The position numbers and the translations under genes were made by a program. The notes under the pieces are model-generated. The model was not told where the DNA came from. It searched no databases and was given only the letters and a program-made list of their open reading frames with translations. DNA of 64,000 bases from Arthrobacter sp. DWC3 (GTDB taxonomy: Bacteria; Actinomycetota; Actinomycetes; Actinomycetales; Micrococcaceae), in assembly GCF_002929375.1 (NCBI RefSeq), contig NZ_PJIP01000006.1, positions 124,001 to 188,000 of the forward strand. Direction: 5' to 3'. Within the stretch, counting starts at the first letter, position 1; each line of letters begins with the position of its first letter. Shown in pieces: positions 7,214-16,111 of the stretch.

Positions 7214-8182
7214 ATGCTGGACGCGACGTCGCTCGAGGTGTACCGGTACGCCGTCGGGCATCCCGGCTGGACGCGCGCCGAAGCCTCGGAGGCCCTCGGC
7301 CTGACCCTGCGCCGCATCGAGGCGGCCATCGGCGAACTCTCCGACCGCCGGCTGCTCAGCCCCGAGGCGGGACGACCGGAGGGCCTCGTGGCGGTATCAC
7401 CCGACGTCGCCCTCGCGGATCTCGTCGACGCCGACGAACGCTCCCTGCAGGACCTGAAGGCACGTATCAGCACACAGCGGCGCGAGCTCTCCAGCCTGCT
7501 GCCCACCTTCCTCGAGGCACGCAAGAGCGTCCTCGCGAGCACCTCGGTGGAGACGCTCGAGGACCCCCACCTCATCCACCGGGTGCTCATCGACTACGGG
7601 CGCGACGTCACGGAGAAGGTGTACATCGCCCAGCCCGGCCAGGGCTCGACGGCGGACGTGCACGAGGAGAGCATCCGCAAGGACCTCGAACTGCTGGGGA
7701 ACGGTGTGCGACGCCGGACCCTGTACGACACGAGCCTGCGCGACCACGTCCCCACCCGCCGGGCCGTCGAGGCGATCGTAGTCGGCGGGGGCGAGTTCGG
7801 TGTCCTCCCGTTCATCCCCCTGCGCATACTCATCTTCGACGAGAAGCTGGCGCTCGTGGGGCGCCAGCTCACGCGGGAGGACAAGGCCGCCCTGGTGATC
7901 AGGGACGCGAGCCTCATCAACATCTTCACGCTCCTGTTCGAGGTCGCCTGGGAGATCAGCGAGTCCTTCCTCGCGCCGCAGCGGGTCGAGTCCCCCCTGA
8001 ACAGCCTGCAGCGCTCGATCATCCAGGGCCTCGCGAACGGCCTGTCCGACGAGTCGATCGCCCGGCGCCTGGACATCAACGTGAGGACCTGCCGACGGCA
8101 CATCGCGTGGATGCTGGACACCCTGCACGCGGAGAGCCGTTTCCAGGCCGCGCTGAAAGCGCGGGACGCGGGTTGGGTCTAG
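7214..8182 (+). CDS. TrmB-like / LuxR-type helix-turn-helix regulator
   Basis: A 322-residue protein with an N-terminal winged-helix region (YAVGHPGWTRAEASEALGLT, RRIEAAIGELSDRRLLSP), a middle domain of the TrmB C-terminal/PLD-like type (residues about 100-235, including RRAVEAIVVGGGEFGVLPFIPLRI broken over two strands), and a C-terminal LuxR-class HTH (LQRSIIQGLANGLSDESIAR, then RLDINVRTCRRHIAWMLDTL). ATG 7214 is preferred over the TTG at 7166 because AAGGA lies seven bases before it. Regulators of this architecture often sit beside peptide natural-product genes in actinobacteria. Here it is divergent from the SWDWPK peptide operon and is its likely regulator and possible receptor; the latter is hypothesis. 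Confidence 0.78.
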   Translation: MLDATSLEVYRYAVGHPGWTRAEASEALGLTLRRIEAAIGELSDRRLLSPEAGRPEGLVAVSPDVALADLVDADERSLQDLKARISTQRRELSSLLPTFLEARKSVLASTSVETLEDPHLIHRVLIDYGRDVTEKVYIAQPGQGSTADVHEESIRKDLELLGNGVRRRTLYDTSLRDHVPTRRAVEAIVVGGGEFGVLPFIPLRILIFDEKLALVGRQLTREDKAALVIRDASLINIFTLLFEVAWEISESFLAPQRVESPLNSLQRSIIQGLANGLSDESIARRLDINVRTCRRHIAWMLDTLHAESRFQAALKARDAGWV

Positions 8183-8204
8183 ACCGCTCGCGACGCACTC
8201 CTGT

Positions 8205-8243
8205 GCAACACCTGTTGCCTGACGGTGAACCCCCGCCTAGACT
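8205..8243 (+). promoter_or_regulatory. promoter with overlapping palindromic operator, leaderless start
   Basis: TTGCCT (8215-8220), a 17-base spacer and TAGACT (8238-8243) form a good promoter, and the GTG start of the aminotransferase lies only six bases after the -10, so the mRNA is probably leaderless. The perfect inverted repeat GCAACA-CC-TGTTGC (8205-8218) overlaps the -35 element, a position suited to repression. Which regulator binds is unknown. Confidence 0.6.
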
Positions 8244-8249
8244 CTGGGC

Positions 8250-9554
8250 GTGACGTCCTCCAGCGAAGCCCCCGCCGACATCCTGCCCGCCGAGACCGAA
8301 GCAGCCCTCGAACGGGCCGTCGACTCCGCCAACCGGCACGACGCCCTGTTCTCCGTCCGGGCGGCGAACATCAAGCAGTCCGCGGTGCGCGACGTCTTCG
8401 ACATCTCCATCCGCCCGGGGCTCGTGTCCCTGGCCGGCGGCAGTCCGTACCTGAAGTCCCTCCCGCTCGAGGACCTCGGGCGCACCGCCCAGAAGATCAT
8501 CGCCGAGCACGGCCTCGAGGCCCTGCAGTACGGTGGCGGCCAGGGGATGGAGGAGCTGCGCCGGCTGGTGTGCGAGGTCATGGCCGCCGAGGGCATCGAG
8601 GGCGCCAGCCCCGAGGACGTGGTGATCACCACCGGCTCGCAGTCCGCCCAGGACGTCGCAGCCAAGGTGTTCTGCGACCCGGGCGACGTGATCCTCTGCG
8701 AGGACCCCACCTACGTGGGTGCCCTCAACACGTTCGAGGCGTACGAGGTGGACGTGGTCACCGTCCCCATGGACGACGCCGGGCTCGTCCCCGACGAACT
8801 GGAACGCACCATCGCCGACCTCGAGGCGCAGGGCCGCGCCATCAAGCTTCTCTACACGATCCCCAGCTTCAACAACCCGAGCGGCATCACCATGGCCGCC
8901 GACCGCCGCCAGCGCGTGGTCGACATCTGCCGTGCGCACAACATCCTCGTCCTCGAGGACAACCCGTACGGCATGCTGCGCTTCGACGGCGAGCCGCTGA
9001 CGCCGATGCGTGCGGGCAATCCCGACGACGTCATCTACCTCGGTTCCTTCTCGAAGATCTTCGCGCCCGGCGTGCGGCTCGGCTGGGCGCTGGTGCCCAG
9101 GCACCTCTACCGCCGGTTCTACCTCGCCTGCGAGGCCGTGGTGCTCTGCCCGTCGCCGCTCACCCAGATGCTCGTGACCGCCTACCTCACGGACTACGAC
9201 TGGCGCGGACACCTGCACTCGATGCGCGACCTCTACCGCGAGCGATGCGACGCGATGCTCGGGGCCCTCGCCGAGGAACTGCCCGACGGCGTGCACTGGA
9301 CCACCCCCGACGGCGGGTTCTTCGTCTGGGTCACGCTCCCCGAGGGCATCGACACGTACCCGCTGCTCTACACGGCGATCGACGCCGGCGTGGTGTTCAT
9401 CCCCGGCGCCGCCTTCACCCCGTCCGACGAGCCGTCCAACAAGCTCCGTCTGGCCTTCAGCGCCGTCTCCCCCGAGGACATCGTCGAAGGCGTGCGGCGC
9501 CTCGCGCCGATCCTGCGGACCGCGATCGAGGACAACCGGACGGCGTCCGTCTGA
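8250..9554 (+). CDS. PLP-dependent class I/II aminotransferase
   Basis: A 434-residue fold-type I aminotransferase similar to the 2-aminoadipate/MocR-type group, without an attached wHTH domain. Visible are VSLAGGSPYLKSLP near residue 60, LQYGGGQGMEELRRL, the PSFNNPSGITM block, EDNPYGMLRF, and the PLP lysine motif SFSKIFAPGVRLGW. The substrate is probably an aliphatic or aromatic amino acid; sequence alone does not settle it. The start is the GTG immediately downstream of a -10 element. Confidence 0.88.
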   Translation: MTSSSEAPADILPAETEAALERAVDSANRHDALFSVRAANIKQSAVRDVFDISIRPGLVSLAGGSPYLKSLPLEDLGRTAQKIIAEHGLEALQYGGGQGMEELRRLVCEVMAAEGIEGASPEDVVITTGSQSAQDVAAKVFCDPGDVILCEDPTYVGALNTFEAYEVDVVTVPMDDAGLVPDELERTIADLEAQGRAIKLLYTIPSFNNPSGITMAADRRQRVVDICRAHNILVLEDNPYGMLRFDGEPLTPMRAGNPDDVIYLGSFSKIFAPGVRLGWALVPRHLYRRFYLACEAVVLCPSPLTQMLVTAYLTDYDWRGHLHSMRDLYRERCDAMLGALAEELPDGVHWTTPDGGFFVWVTLPEGIDTYPLLYTAIDAGVVFIPGAAFTPSDEPSNKLRLAFSAVSPEDIVEGVRRLAPILRTAIEDNRTASV

Positions 9555-9557
9555 CCG

Positions 9558-9779
9558 CTACCGCGGCGGGCGCCTGCGCTGGCGCAGGGTCACCGCGAGG
9601 GAGATGAGCGCCGCGACGATCAGCAGGATGGACAGCCTCGCCACCGTGCCCAGCCCCGGGAAGACCGCCTGCAGCACGATCGACGCGACGAACCCGATCA
9701 GCACCACGAGCAGGAGCCTGTTCAGCGGATAGCGCGGGCGCGGCCGCCGGCGACCGTCGCCGGGGAGGGGCTGGTTCAT
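9558..9779 (-). CDS. small membrane protein
   Basis: A 73-residue protein with a basic, proline-rich N-terminus and two predicted transmembrane segments (LLLVVLIGFVASIVLQAVF and LSILLIVAALISLAVTL), ending in an arginine-rich tail. No family recognised. On its strand TAGGGT sits six bases before the ATG and overlaps the stop codon of the E2 gene, suggesting a leaderless transcript of its own downstream of the dehydrogenase operon. Confidence 0.65.
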   Translation of the reverse strand: MNQPLPGDGRRRPRPRYPLNRLLLVVLIGFVASIVLQAVFPGLGTVARLSILLIVAALISLAVTLRQRRRPPR

Positions 9780-9788
9780 GAGCCCACC

Positions 9789-11330
9789 CTAGTCGAGCAG
9801 CAGTGCGGGCTCCTCGAGGATCGAGGCGACGTCCGCCATGAAGCGGGCGCTGAGGTCGCCGTCCACCACGCGGTGGTCGAAGGACCCGCCCAGGGTGGTG
9901 ATCCAGCGAGGGATGACCTCGCCGTCGAGCACCCAGGGCTTCTGCTTGATGGTGCCGAACGCCACGATCGCGACCTCGCCGGGATTGATGATCGGCGTCC
10001 CGGTGTCGATGCCGAGCGCCCCGATGTTGGTGATGGTCAGCGTCCCGCCCTGCATCTGGGCAGGCTGGGTCCTGCCGGCCCGCGCCGTCGTCGCGAGGTC
10101 GTTCAGGGCCAGGGCCAGTTCCTTGAGGGAGAGGTCCTGGGCATCCTTGATGTTGGGGACCATGAGCCCGCGCGGCGTCGCCGCGGCGATGCCGAGGTTC
10201 ATGAAGTGCTTGACGAGGATCTCGTCCTCCGCCCAGGTGGCGTTGACGGAGGGGTTGCGCGCCGCGGCCCAGATGACGGCCTTCGCGAGGATCAGCAGGG
10301 GCGAGACCTTGATGCCCTCGAAGTCGCGGGACGCCTTGAGCCGCTTGACGAACTCCATGGTGCGGGACGCGTCCACGTCCACGAAGATGCTGACGTGCGG
10401 GGCCGTGAAGGCGCTCTGCACCATCGCCCGCGCCGTCGCCTTGCGCACGCCCTTGACCGGGATGCGCTCGATCCGGCCGCCGCCGAGCAGCTTCCGGTCC
10501 GACCAGAACGAATCGGCGCCGTCCTGTTCGGCGTCGCGCTGGGACTGGTAGCTCATGAGGTCCTGCTTGGTGACCTCGCCGGCGGTCCCGGTGGCCGGGA
10601 CGTCGGCGAGGTTTATGCCGAGATCCCGGGCGGCCTTGCGGACCGGAGGCTTGGCGAGCACCCGGTTGATGAGCTGGTTCAGCGGGTTCACCCGGGCGGG
10701 CTGATCCGCGTCGGCCGATCGCGCCGGGGACGCCGGCGGTCCGGCCGGGGCCGGAGCCGTCGGATTCCGGGCCTCCGGTCCCGGGGCCACCGCGATCTCA
10801 GGTGTGCTTCGTGCCGCGTCGGCTGCCGCCTGCGGCCTGCGGGGGCGGCGCTTGACGGCGTCGGCCTTCGGGCCCGTGCCGACGAGCGGTGCGGGGGCGG
10901 CCTGGGGGGTCGGGTCCGGAGTGGCCGCGCCGGGCGCCGGGGCCGCCATGCCCGCGTCGGCACCGGCCCGGGGGCTCGCGTACTCCCCCGGCATCTCGGG
11001 CACGGGCAGCGGGGCGTCGTCGGCGGTGTCCTGACGCCCCTCGCCGGCAGCGCCCTGCCCGCCGTCGCCCGCCGTGCCGGGAGCGGAGGCTGCGTCCTCG
11101 ACGGAGATGATCGGCGTGCCGACCTCGATGGTCTCGCCCTCGGGGACCAGCAGTTCGGCGACGGTTCCCGCGTAGGGCGAGGAGAGCTCCACGAGGGACT
11201 TCGCGGTCTCGATCTCGCAGATGACGTCGTTGACGGACACCGTGGCGCCGGGAGCCACCTTCCACTGCACGATCTCCGCCTCTGTGAGGCCCTCGCCGAC
11301 GTCGGGCAGGTTGAACGTATTGAGCGTCAT
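9789..11330 (-). CDS. bkdC: dihydrolipoamide acyltransferase (E2) of a 2-oxoacid dehydrogenase complex
   Basis: A 513-residue E2 core protein that transfers acyl groups from lipoyl-lysine to CoA. Domains in order: lipoyl domain at 1-80 with the lipoylated Lys44 in [10 protein letters not shown], a long Ala/Pro-rich linker, a peripheral-subunit-binding domain near 215-250 ([18 protein letters not shown]), and the catalytic domain ending with [16 protein letters not shown], which holds the His and Asp of the active site. It is the last gene of an E1alpha-E1beta-E2 operon. The two-subunit E1 and single lipoyl domain favour a branched-chain complex over a classical AceE/AceF pyruvate dehydrogenase, although substrate range may be broad. 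No E3 gene is present here. Confidence 0.88.
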   Translation of the reverse strand: MTLNTFNLPDVGEGLTEAEIVQWKVAPGATVSVNDVICEIETAKSLVELSSPYAGTVAELLVPEGETIEVGTPIISVEDAASAPGTAGDGGQGAAGEGRQDTADDAPLPVPEMPGEYASPRAGADAGMAAPAPGAATPDPTPQAAPAPLVGTGPKADAVKRRPRRPQAAADAARSTPEIAVAPGPEARNPTAPAPAGPPASPARSADADQPARVNPLNQLINRVLAKPPVRKAARDLGINLADVPATGTAGEVTKQDLMSYQSQRDAEQDGADSFWSDRKLLGGGRIERIPVKGVRKATARAMVQSAFTAPHVSIFVDVDASRTMEFVKRLKASRDFEGIKVSPLLILAKAVIWAAARNPSVNATWAEDEILVKHFMNLGIAAATPRGLMVPNIKDAQDLSLKELALALNDLATTARAGRTQPAQMQGGTLTITNIGALGIDTGTPIINPGEVAIVAFGTIKQKPWVLDGEVIPRWITTLGGSFDHRVVDGDLSARFMADVASILEEPALLLD

Positions 11331-11339
11331 AGGGGTCCT

Positions 11340-12314
11340 TCAGTATGCGAAGGCACGGTCGAGTGCCTCGAGGATGCGGTCGATGTCCGGCAGGTAATGC
11401 TCCTCCACGCGGGCCACGGGGTAGGGCATGTGGAAGCCGCCCACGCGGATGACCGGTGCTTCGAGCGAGAGGAAGGCCCGTTCGGAGATCCGTGCGGCGA
11501 TCTCCCCGCCGATGCCGCCGAAGGTCGGGGCCTCGTGGGCCACGATCAGCCGGCCGGTCCGCGTCACGGACTCGGTGACGGTGTCGAAGTCGATCGGCGA
11601 GATGGATCGCAGGTCGATCACCTCGACACTGTGTCCGTCCTCCTCCGCGGCCGCGGCGGCGGCCAGGGCCACCGGCACCAGCGGGCCGTACGCCACGATG
11701 GTGGCGTCCGTCCCCGACCGCAGGACGTGGGCGGAGAACGGATCCCCGACCGGTGCCGAGGTGTCGACCTCGCCCTTCAGCCAGTAGCGGCGTTTGGGCT
11801 CGAAGACGATCACGGGGTCCTCGCAGGTGACCGCCTGCTGGATCATCCAGTAGGCGTCCTGTGCGTTCGAGGGCGTGATGATCCTCAGCCCGGCGGTGTG
11901 CGCGAAGAGCGCCTCGGGTGACTCCGAGTGGTGCTCGATGCTGCCGATGCCGCCCCCGTAGGGGATGCGGATGACCACGGGTGCACTCAGCATGCCGTCG
12001 CTGCGCGTCCGGAGCTTCGCGAGCTGCGTGGTGATCTGGTTGAAGCCGGGGAACACGAAGCCGTCGAACTGGATCTCGCAGATGGGACGGTAGCCGCGCA
12101 GGGCGAGCCCGATCGCCGTGCCGATGATGCCGGACTCCGCGAGCGGCGAGTCGACCACCCGCATGGCCCCGAAGTCCTTCTTCAGGCCGTCCGTCACGCG
12201 GTACACGCCGCCGAGCTCGCCGATGTCCTCGCCCATGAGCAGGGTCTTCGGGTCGTTCTCGAGCGACGCCCGCAGTCCTTCGTTGATCGCCTTCGCGATG
12301 GTCATCGTCGCCAT
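11340..12314 (-). CDS. bkdB: 2-oxoacid dehydrogenase E1 component, beta subunit
   Basis: A 324-residue protein starting MATMTIAKAINEGLRASLEN with the expected LLMGEDIGELGGVYRVTDGL block, ADSPLAESGIIG-type segment, GIGSIEHHSESPEALF and the C-terminal GGIGGEIAARISE. With the alpha subunit it forms the alpha2beta2 thiamine-diphosphate enzyme that decarboxylates branched-chain 2-oxo acids. Its ATG overlaps the stop codon of the alpha gene by one base (TGATG), so the two subunits are translationally coupled. Confidence 0.9.
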   Translation of the reverse strand: MATMTIAKAINEGLRASLENDPKTLLMGEDIGELGGVYRVTDGLKKDFGAMRVVDSPLAESGIIGTAIGLALRGYRPICEIQFDGFVFPGFNQITTQLAKLRTRSDGMLSAPVVIRIPYGGGIGSIEHHSESPEALFAHTAGLRIITPSNAQDAYWMIQQAVTCEDPVIVFEPKRRYWLKGEVDTSAPVGDPFSAHVLRSGTDATIVAYGPLVPVALAAAAAAEEDGHSVEVIDLRSISPIDFDTVTESVTRTGRLIVAHEAPTFGGIGGEIAARISERAFLSLEAPVIRVGGFHMPYPVARVEEHYLPDIDRILEALDRAFAY

Positions 12315-13528
12315 CAGGCCTGCTTCCCTTCGTCCGCGAATCCGGCCTCGTACTGCTGGAAGAACCGCAGCTCCTCCTGGATGAGCGGGTGCGGCTCGGC
12401 GTAGACGGCCGCGAAGCGGCTCTCGAGGTCCGGTGCCGTCATGGCCAGCACGGCCTTGCGGAGATCCGTGGCCATGGCGGCGGCCTCGGCGCCGAGGTCC
12501 TCGAAGAACGCATCGTCGGCCAGGCCCGCCGCACGGAGGTACGTCTCGAGGCGGGCCAGCGGGTCGCGGGGCTGCCACTCCTGCTCGTCCCGGGTCAGGC
12601 GGTACTTCGTGGGGTCGTCGGCCGTGGTGTGCGCGCTCATCCGGTACGTGTAGGCCTCGATCAGCACGGGGCCCTTGCCGGACCGCGCGCGCTCGAGGGC
12701 CCAGCGCGTGACGGCCTCGACGGTCACGACGTCGTTGCCGTCCACCCGGACGCCCGGGAAGCCGTAGCCCTCGGCCCGCCGCGCGAGGGGCACCTTCGTC
12801 TGCACGCTGGACGGGACGGAGATGGCCCACTGGTTGTTCTGGCAGAAGAACACCACGGGGGCGTCGAAGGAGGCCGCGAACACCATGGATTCGTGGATGT
12901 CGCCCTCCGAGCTCGCGCCGTCACCGAAGTAGGCGATGGTGGCGGCGGGCGGCAGGGAGGGGTCGGCCAGCTGGTCCCGCTGCAGGCCCATCGCATAGCC
13001 GACGGCATGCGGGGACTGCGCCGCGAGCACCAGCGTGTACAGGTGGAAGTTCCGTTCGCGGGGGTCCCAGCCGCCGTTCGTCACGCCCCGGAACAGGCGG
13101 AGGATGTCGGAGAGCTCGACGCCGCGGGTCAGGGCGACGCCGTGCTCACGGTAGGTGGGGAACGCGTAGTCCTGTGGCGCGAGGGCCCGGCCGGAGCCGA
13201 TCTGCGCGCCCTCCTGGCCCGTGAGCGGCACCCAGAGCGCCAGCTGGCCCTGGCGCTGCAGGGCCGTGGACTCCTGGTCGAAGCGGCGGATCAGGAACAT
13301 GTCGCGGTACAGCGAGCGCAGGTGCCCGGCGTCGTCCGCAGCGAGGTAGGGCGAGAAGTCGACGTGCTCCCCGGCGATCGTGGCGGTGAGGCCGCTGGCC
13401 ATCGTCCCGTCGGGAGCGAGGACCTGCAGCGTCGTGACGCCGGGCTCCCCGTCGGGCTCCGCGGGCAGCGTGGCGCGCACTACCTCCTCGACCTCGAACT
13501 CCGCTGCCGGTAGTCGGCTGCTGTTCAT
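12314..13528 (-). CDS. bkdA: 2-oxoacid dehydrogenase E1 component, alpha subunit
   Basis: A 404-residue ThDP-dependent subunit. The cofactor motif is complete: GDGASSEGDIHESMVFAAS followed by VVFFCQNNQWAISVP. The family blocks FLIRRFDQESTALQRQGQL and YRMSAHTTADDPTKYR are also present. First gene of the E1alpha-E1beta-E2 operon, with GGAGCAGG just before the ATG. The promoter region upstream carries a 16-bp palindrome overlapping a candidate -10 element. Confidence 0.9.
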   Translation of the reverse strand: MNSSRLPAAEFEVEEVVRATLPAEPDGEPGVTTLQVLAPDGTMASGLTATIAGEHVDFSPYLAADDAGHLRSLYRDMFLIRRFDQESTALQRQGQLALWVPLTGQEGAQIGSGRALAPQDYAFPTYREHGVALTRGVELSDILRLFRGVTNGGWDPRERNFHLYTLVLAAQSPHAVGYAMGLQRDQLADPSLPPAATIAYFGDGASSEGDIHESMVFAASFDAPVVFFCQNNQWAISVPSSVQTKVPLARRAEGYGFPGVRVDGNDVVTVEAVTRWALERARSGKGPVLIEAYTYRMSAHTTADDPTKYRLTRDEQEWQPRDPLARLETYLRAAGLADDAFFEDLGAEAAAMATDLRKAVLAMTAPDLESRFAAVYAEPHPLIQEELRFFQQYEAGFADEGKQA

Positions 13529-13591
13529 TCCTGCTCCTCACCCGGCGCTGCATATTCCATACAAAGAATGTGTGCCGTAAGTCATACACCG

Positions 13592-13607
13592 CGGAACATA
13601 TGTTCCG
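13592..13607. promoter_or_regulatory. 16-bp perfect palindrome, probable operator of the E1/E2 operon
   Basis: CGGAACATATGTTCCG is perfectly self-complementary. On the minus strand it overlaps the -10 of a candidate promoter (TTGGTC, 17-base spacer, TATGTT) that would drive the dehydrogenase operon starting at 13528. The position fits a repressor site; the regulator is not encoded next to it. Confidence 0.6.
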
Positions 13608-13673
13608 GCGGCATCTCGACCAAGACTAATCAGCGCGCGCCCGTAGGCCTATTTAAGACGGCGTGGTACAGCC

Positions 13674-14828
13674 TCACCCCGCGGCGGGGCGGTGGCTGTA
13701 CTCTCCGCACAGCTCGAGGAACCGGCTGTTGGCCGCTTCCTCGCCGATCGAGACGCGCACGCCCTCGGAACCGAAGGCGCGCACCGAGAGCGCGTGCTCG
13801 GCAGCCCGGGCGGCGAAGTCCTGCGTGTGCTCGCCGAGTGCCAGCCACACGAAGTTCCCCTCGGCCTCGGGGACGGTCCAGCCGAGGTCCCGGAGGCCCT
13901 CGACCACCCGGGTCCGCTCGTCCACGATGGACTGCACCCGGGCTCCCACCTCGCCGATGTGCCGGAGGGAGGTCACGGCGGCGTGCTCGGCCACCTGGGA
14001 CACGGCGAACGGCACCGCCGAGACCCTGAGGTGCTCGGTGAGGCCCTGCTGCGCCACGGAGTACCCCACCCGCAGGCCCGCGAGCCCATGGGCCTTCGAG
14101 AAGGTGCGGAGCACGATCACGTTCGGGTACTCCCGGTAGAGCTCGATCCCGTCGACGGCGTCGTCACGCCGGACGAACTCCTGGTACGCCTCGTCGATCA
14201 CCACGACGACGTGCGCGGGCACCTGCGCGAGGAAGCCGACCACCTCGTCCCGCGTGAGGATCGGCCCGGTGGGGTTGTTCGGCGTGCAGAGCAGGACCAC
14301 GCGCGTGCGGTCCGTGACGGCGCGGGCCATGGCCTCGAGGTCGTGGGTACCGTCCGCGCGGACGGGGACCTGCACGCCCGCGGCGCCGGCGAGCCCCACG
14401 CTGATGGGGTAGGCCTCGAAGGACCGCCAGGCGTAGACCACCTCGTCGGGTGCGTCGAAGTCGTTCTGGCCCGCGAAGGTGGCCAGGATCTGGTTGAGGG
14501 CGCCGAGGCTGCCGGCGCCGGTCACGATATCGGTGGCCGGCACCCCCAGGTGGGCCGCCAGTTCGGTCCGCAGGGCCGTCGTCAGGGGGTCCGGGTAGCG
14601 GTTGATGGACGTCTCGGCCGCGATGGCCTCGAGCACGGCCGGGAGGGGCGGCAGCGGGTTCTCGTTCGAGGAGAGCTTGAAGCTCTCCAGCCCTTCCACG
14701 ACGACGGGCGGCTTGCCCGCGGCATAGCGGGGCAGCTTCCCGAGGACGCCGCGCGGCCGGATGCCGGCGTCGCCGCGGGGATCAGCCTGCTCGGAAGGGG
14801 TTGTCGGAAGGTCATCGATCGACGTCAT
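13674..14828 (-). CDS. hisC: histidinol-phosphate / aromatic aminotransferase
   Basis: A 384-residue PLP enzyme of the HisC/Pat type. Motifs include FKLSSNENPLPPLPAV at about 50, the TPNNPTGPILTRDEV block, VIDEAYQEF, the PLP-lysine motif RTFSKAHGLAGLRVGY, and EGNFVWLALG near the C-terminus. It is outside any his operon, so it may serve as the aromatic (phenylalanine) aminotransferase called pat in actinobacteria rather than, or as well as, histidine synthesis. Its ATG overlaps the stop of the upstream hydrolase gene (ATGA). Confidence 0.88.
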   Translation of the reverse strand: MTSIDDLPTTPSEQADPRGDAGIRPRGVLGKLPRYAAGKPPVVVEGLESFKLSSNENPLPPLPAVLEAIAAETSINRYPDPLTTALRTELAAHLGVPATDIVTGAGSLGALNQILATFAGQNDFDAPDEVVYAWRSFEAYPISVGLAGAAGVQVPVRADGTHDLEAMARAVTDRTRVVLLCTPNNPTGPILTRDEVVGFLAQVPAHVVVVIDEAYQEFVRRDDAVDGIELYREYPNVIVLRTFSKAHGLAGLRVGYSVAQQGLTEHLRVSAVPFAVSQVAEHAAVTSLRHIGEVGARVQSIVDERTRVVEGLRDLGWTVPEAEGNFVWLALGEHTQDFAARAAEHALSVRAFGSEGVRVSIGEEAANSRFLELCGEYSHRPAAG

Positions 14829-16111
14829 GGGTTCAGCCTAGACCCGCCGTCACGGGAGCCGCGCGGGGTCCGGGAGGAGGTGGCCCCTTCCGGCGCGGGC
14901 CTTCGGGTGGCCGTGAAGGAGTAGCGGTGGGCAGTCCCGGCGGCCGCGGCCGTGGCGAGCAGGGCCGACGCCGGGGCCAGGGACGGGGCGTCGCTGGCGT
15001 CCACCAGCCGCGCCCCGGCGGCGTAGTTCTCCAGTGTGTGCGCGGGTGCGAGGCCTTGCGGCTCCTCGGAGCCGTCCTCCCCGCGGGCGGGGCCCGGCAC
15101 CGGGGTGTCGAGCCCCACGGTGGTTCGGTGGCGGCCGTCGGCGTTGGCCATGGCGTCGAGCCGCGGCACGGCGTCGTCCCGGTGCTCGAGGTGCAGGTAC
15201 TCGCCCTGGCCCGCAACGTGCAGCCCCGTGGGAGAACCGACGGTCACGACCAGCTGCACGTCGAACCGCTCGCCCACGCCGCCCGACCCGGCGAGATTCA
15301 CCGCATGGAGGCCGCCCTGGCTGTACCCGGCGACCATCAGCGCGTCGCCGTCGCGTGCTCCCGCCCGCTCGAGGGCCTCGAGCACCGCCGCGTCGGTGAA
15401 CCGGCTGTCCTCCCCGAATGCCTCCGCGACCCCTCCCGCGTCGAACGGGTTGCTGCCCGGTCCGCGGGTGCGCCCCTCCTGCGTGCCCGGGAGGACCACG
15501 ACGTAGACAGGATCGGCGGCCGTCCCGGCGCGAAGCACCTCGAAGGTCCCCGGGTCCTCGGTCTCGACCAGGGCCAGGCGGTCGAGGAGTCCCGCGACCG
15601 TGCCGTCGAAGGAGACCGGCGTGCCGGCGTCCCGGCCGCGGAGCCCGATCGGGCCGACCTCCAGGGCTCCGCTCCGCGCTGCTCCGCGGGCGAGGGCCCG
15701 TGCAGTCGCCGCGTGCCGGGCACGGGCCGCCTCGGTGACCGCGAGCGCGGCCATGTCCGCCAGATGGTAGGCCGTCAGGCTCGCGCGCAGCCGGTCACTC
15801 GTGGCGGACAGAGCGCGGCCGTTGTCCAGCGCCGCGGTCCAGGCGGCGTCGAGGTGCGCGAGGGCCGCCTGGTACGGCGGCCCTGCGACACCGCCGGGCG
15901 GGTGGAGGTGGAGGATCCGCCAGGGCAGCTCGCCGAGGTCCCGGTCGAGGAAGGTGAGGGCGACGCCGACGTCCCCGGTGTCGGTCGCGAGGAGCGAGAG
16001 CACCCGCACGGCCTCGTCCAGTTCCTCCCACTGGAACCGGATGCCGCCCACGCCGCCGCGGACGGTGAGCGGACCGTCGTCGCCCTGCACGGGGCGGAGC
16101 CCGTCCGTCAC
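14825..16111 (-). CDS. alpha/beta-hydrolase-like protein
   Basis: A 428-residue protein starting at a GTG that overlaps the stop of the small gene before it (GTGA). A nucleophile-elbow motif GYSQGG (in DALMVAGYSQGGLHAVNLAG) supports a serine hydrolase fold; an N-terminal half rich in alanine helices precedes it. No signal peptide is seen. Substrate unknown. The coupling on both sides, to a WXG-like protein upstream and to hisC downstream, is notable: helical WXG-like protein plus hydrolase pairs are common in actinobacteria, whereas hisC looks like a hitch-hiker. Confidence 0.65.
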   Translation of the reverse strand: MTDGLRPVQGDDGPLTVRGGVGGIRFQWEELDEAVRVLSLLATDTGDVGVALTFLDRDLGELPWRILHLHPPGGVAGPPYQAALAHLDAAWTAALDNGRALSATSDRLRASLTAYHLADMAALAVTEAARARHAATARALARGAARSGALEVGPIGLRGRDAGTPVSFDGTVAGLLDRLALVETEDPGTFEVLRAGTAADPVYVVVLPGTQEGRTRGPGSNPFDAGGVAEAFGEDSRFTDAAVLEALERAGARDGDALMVAGYSQGGLHAVNLAGSGGVGERFDVQLVVTVGSPTGLHVAGQGEYLHLEHRDDAVPRLDAMANADGRHRTTVGLDTPVPGPARGEDGSEEPQGLAPAHTLENYAAGARLVDASDAPSLAPASALLATAAAAGTAHRYSFTATRRPAPEGATSSRTPRGSRDGGSRLNP

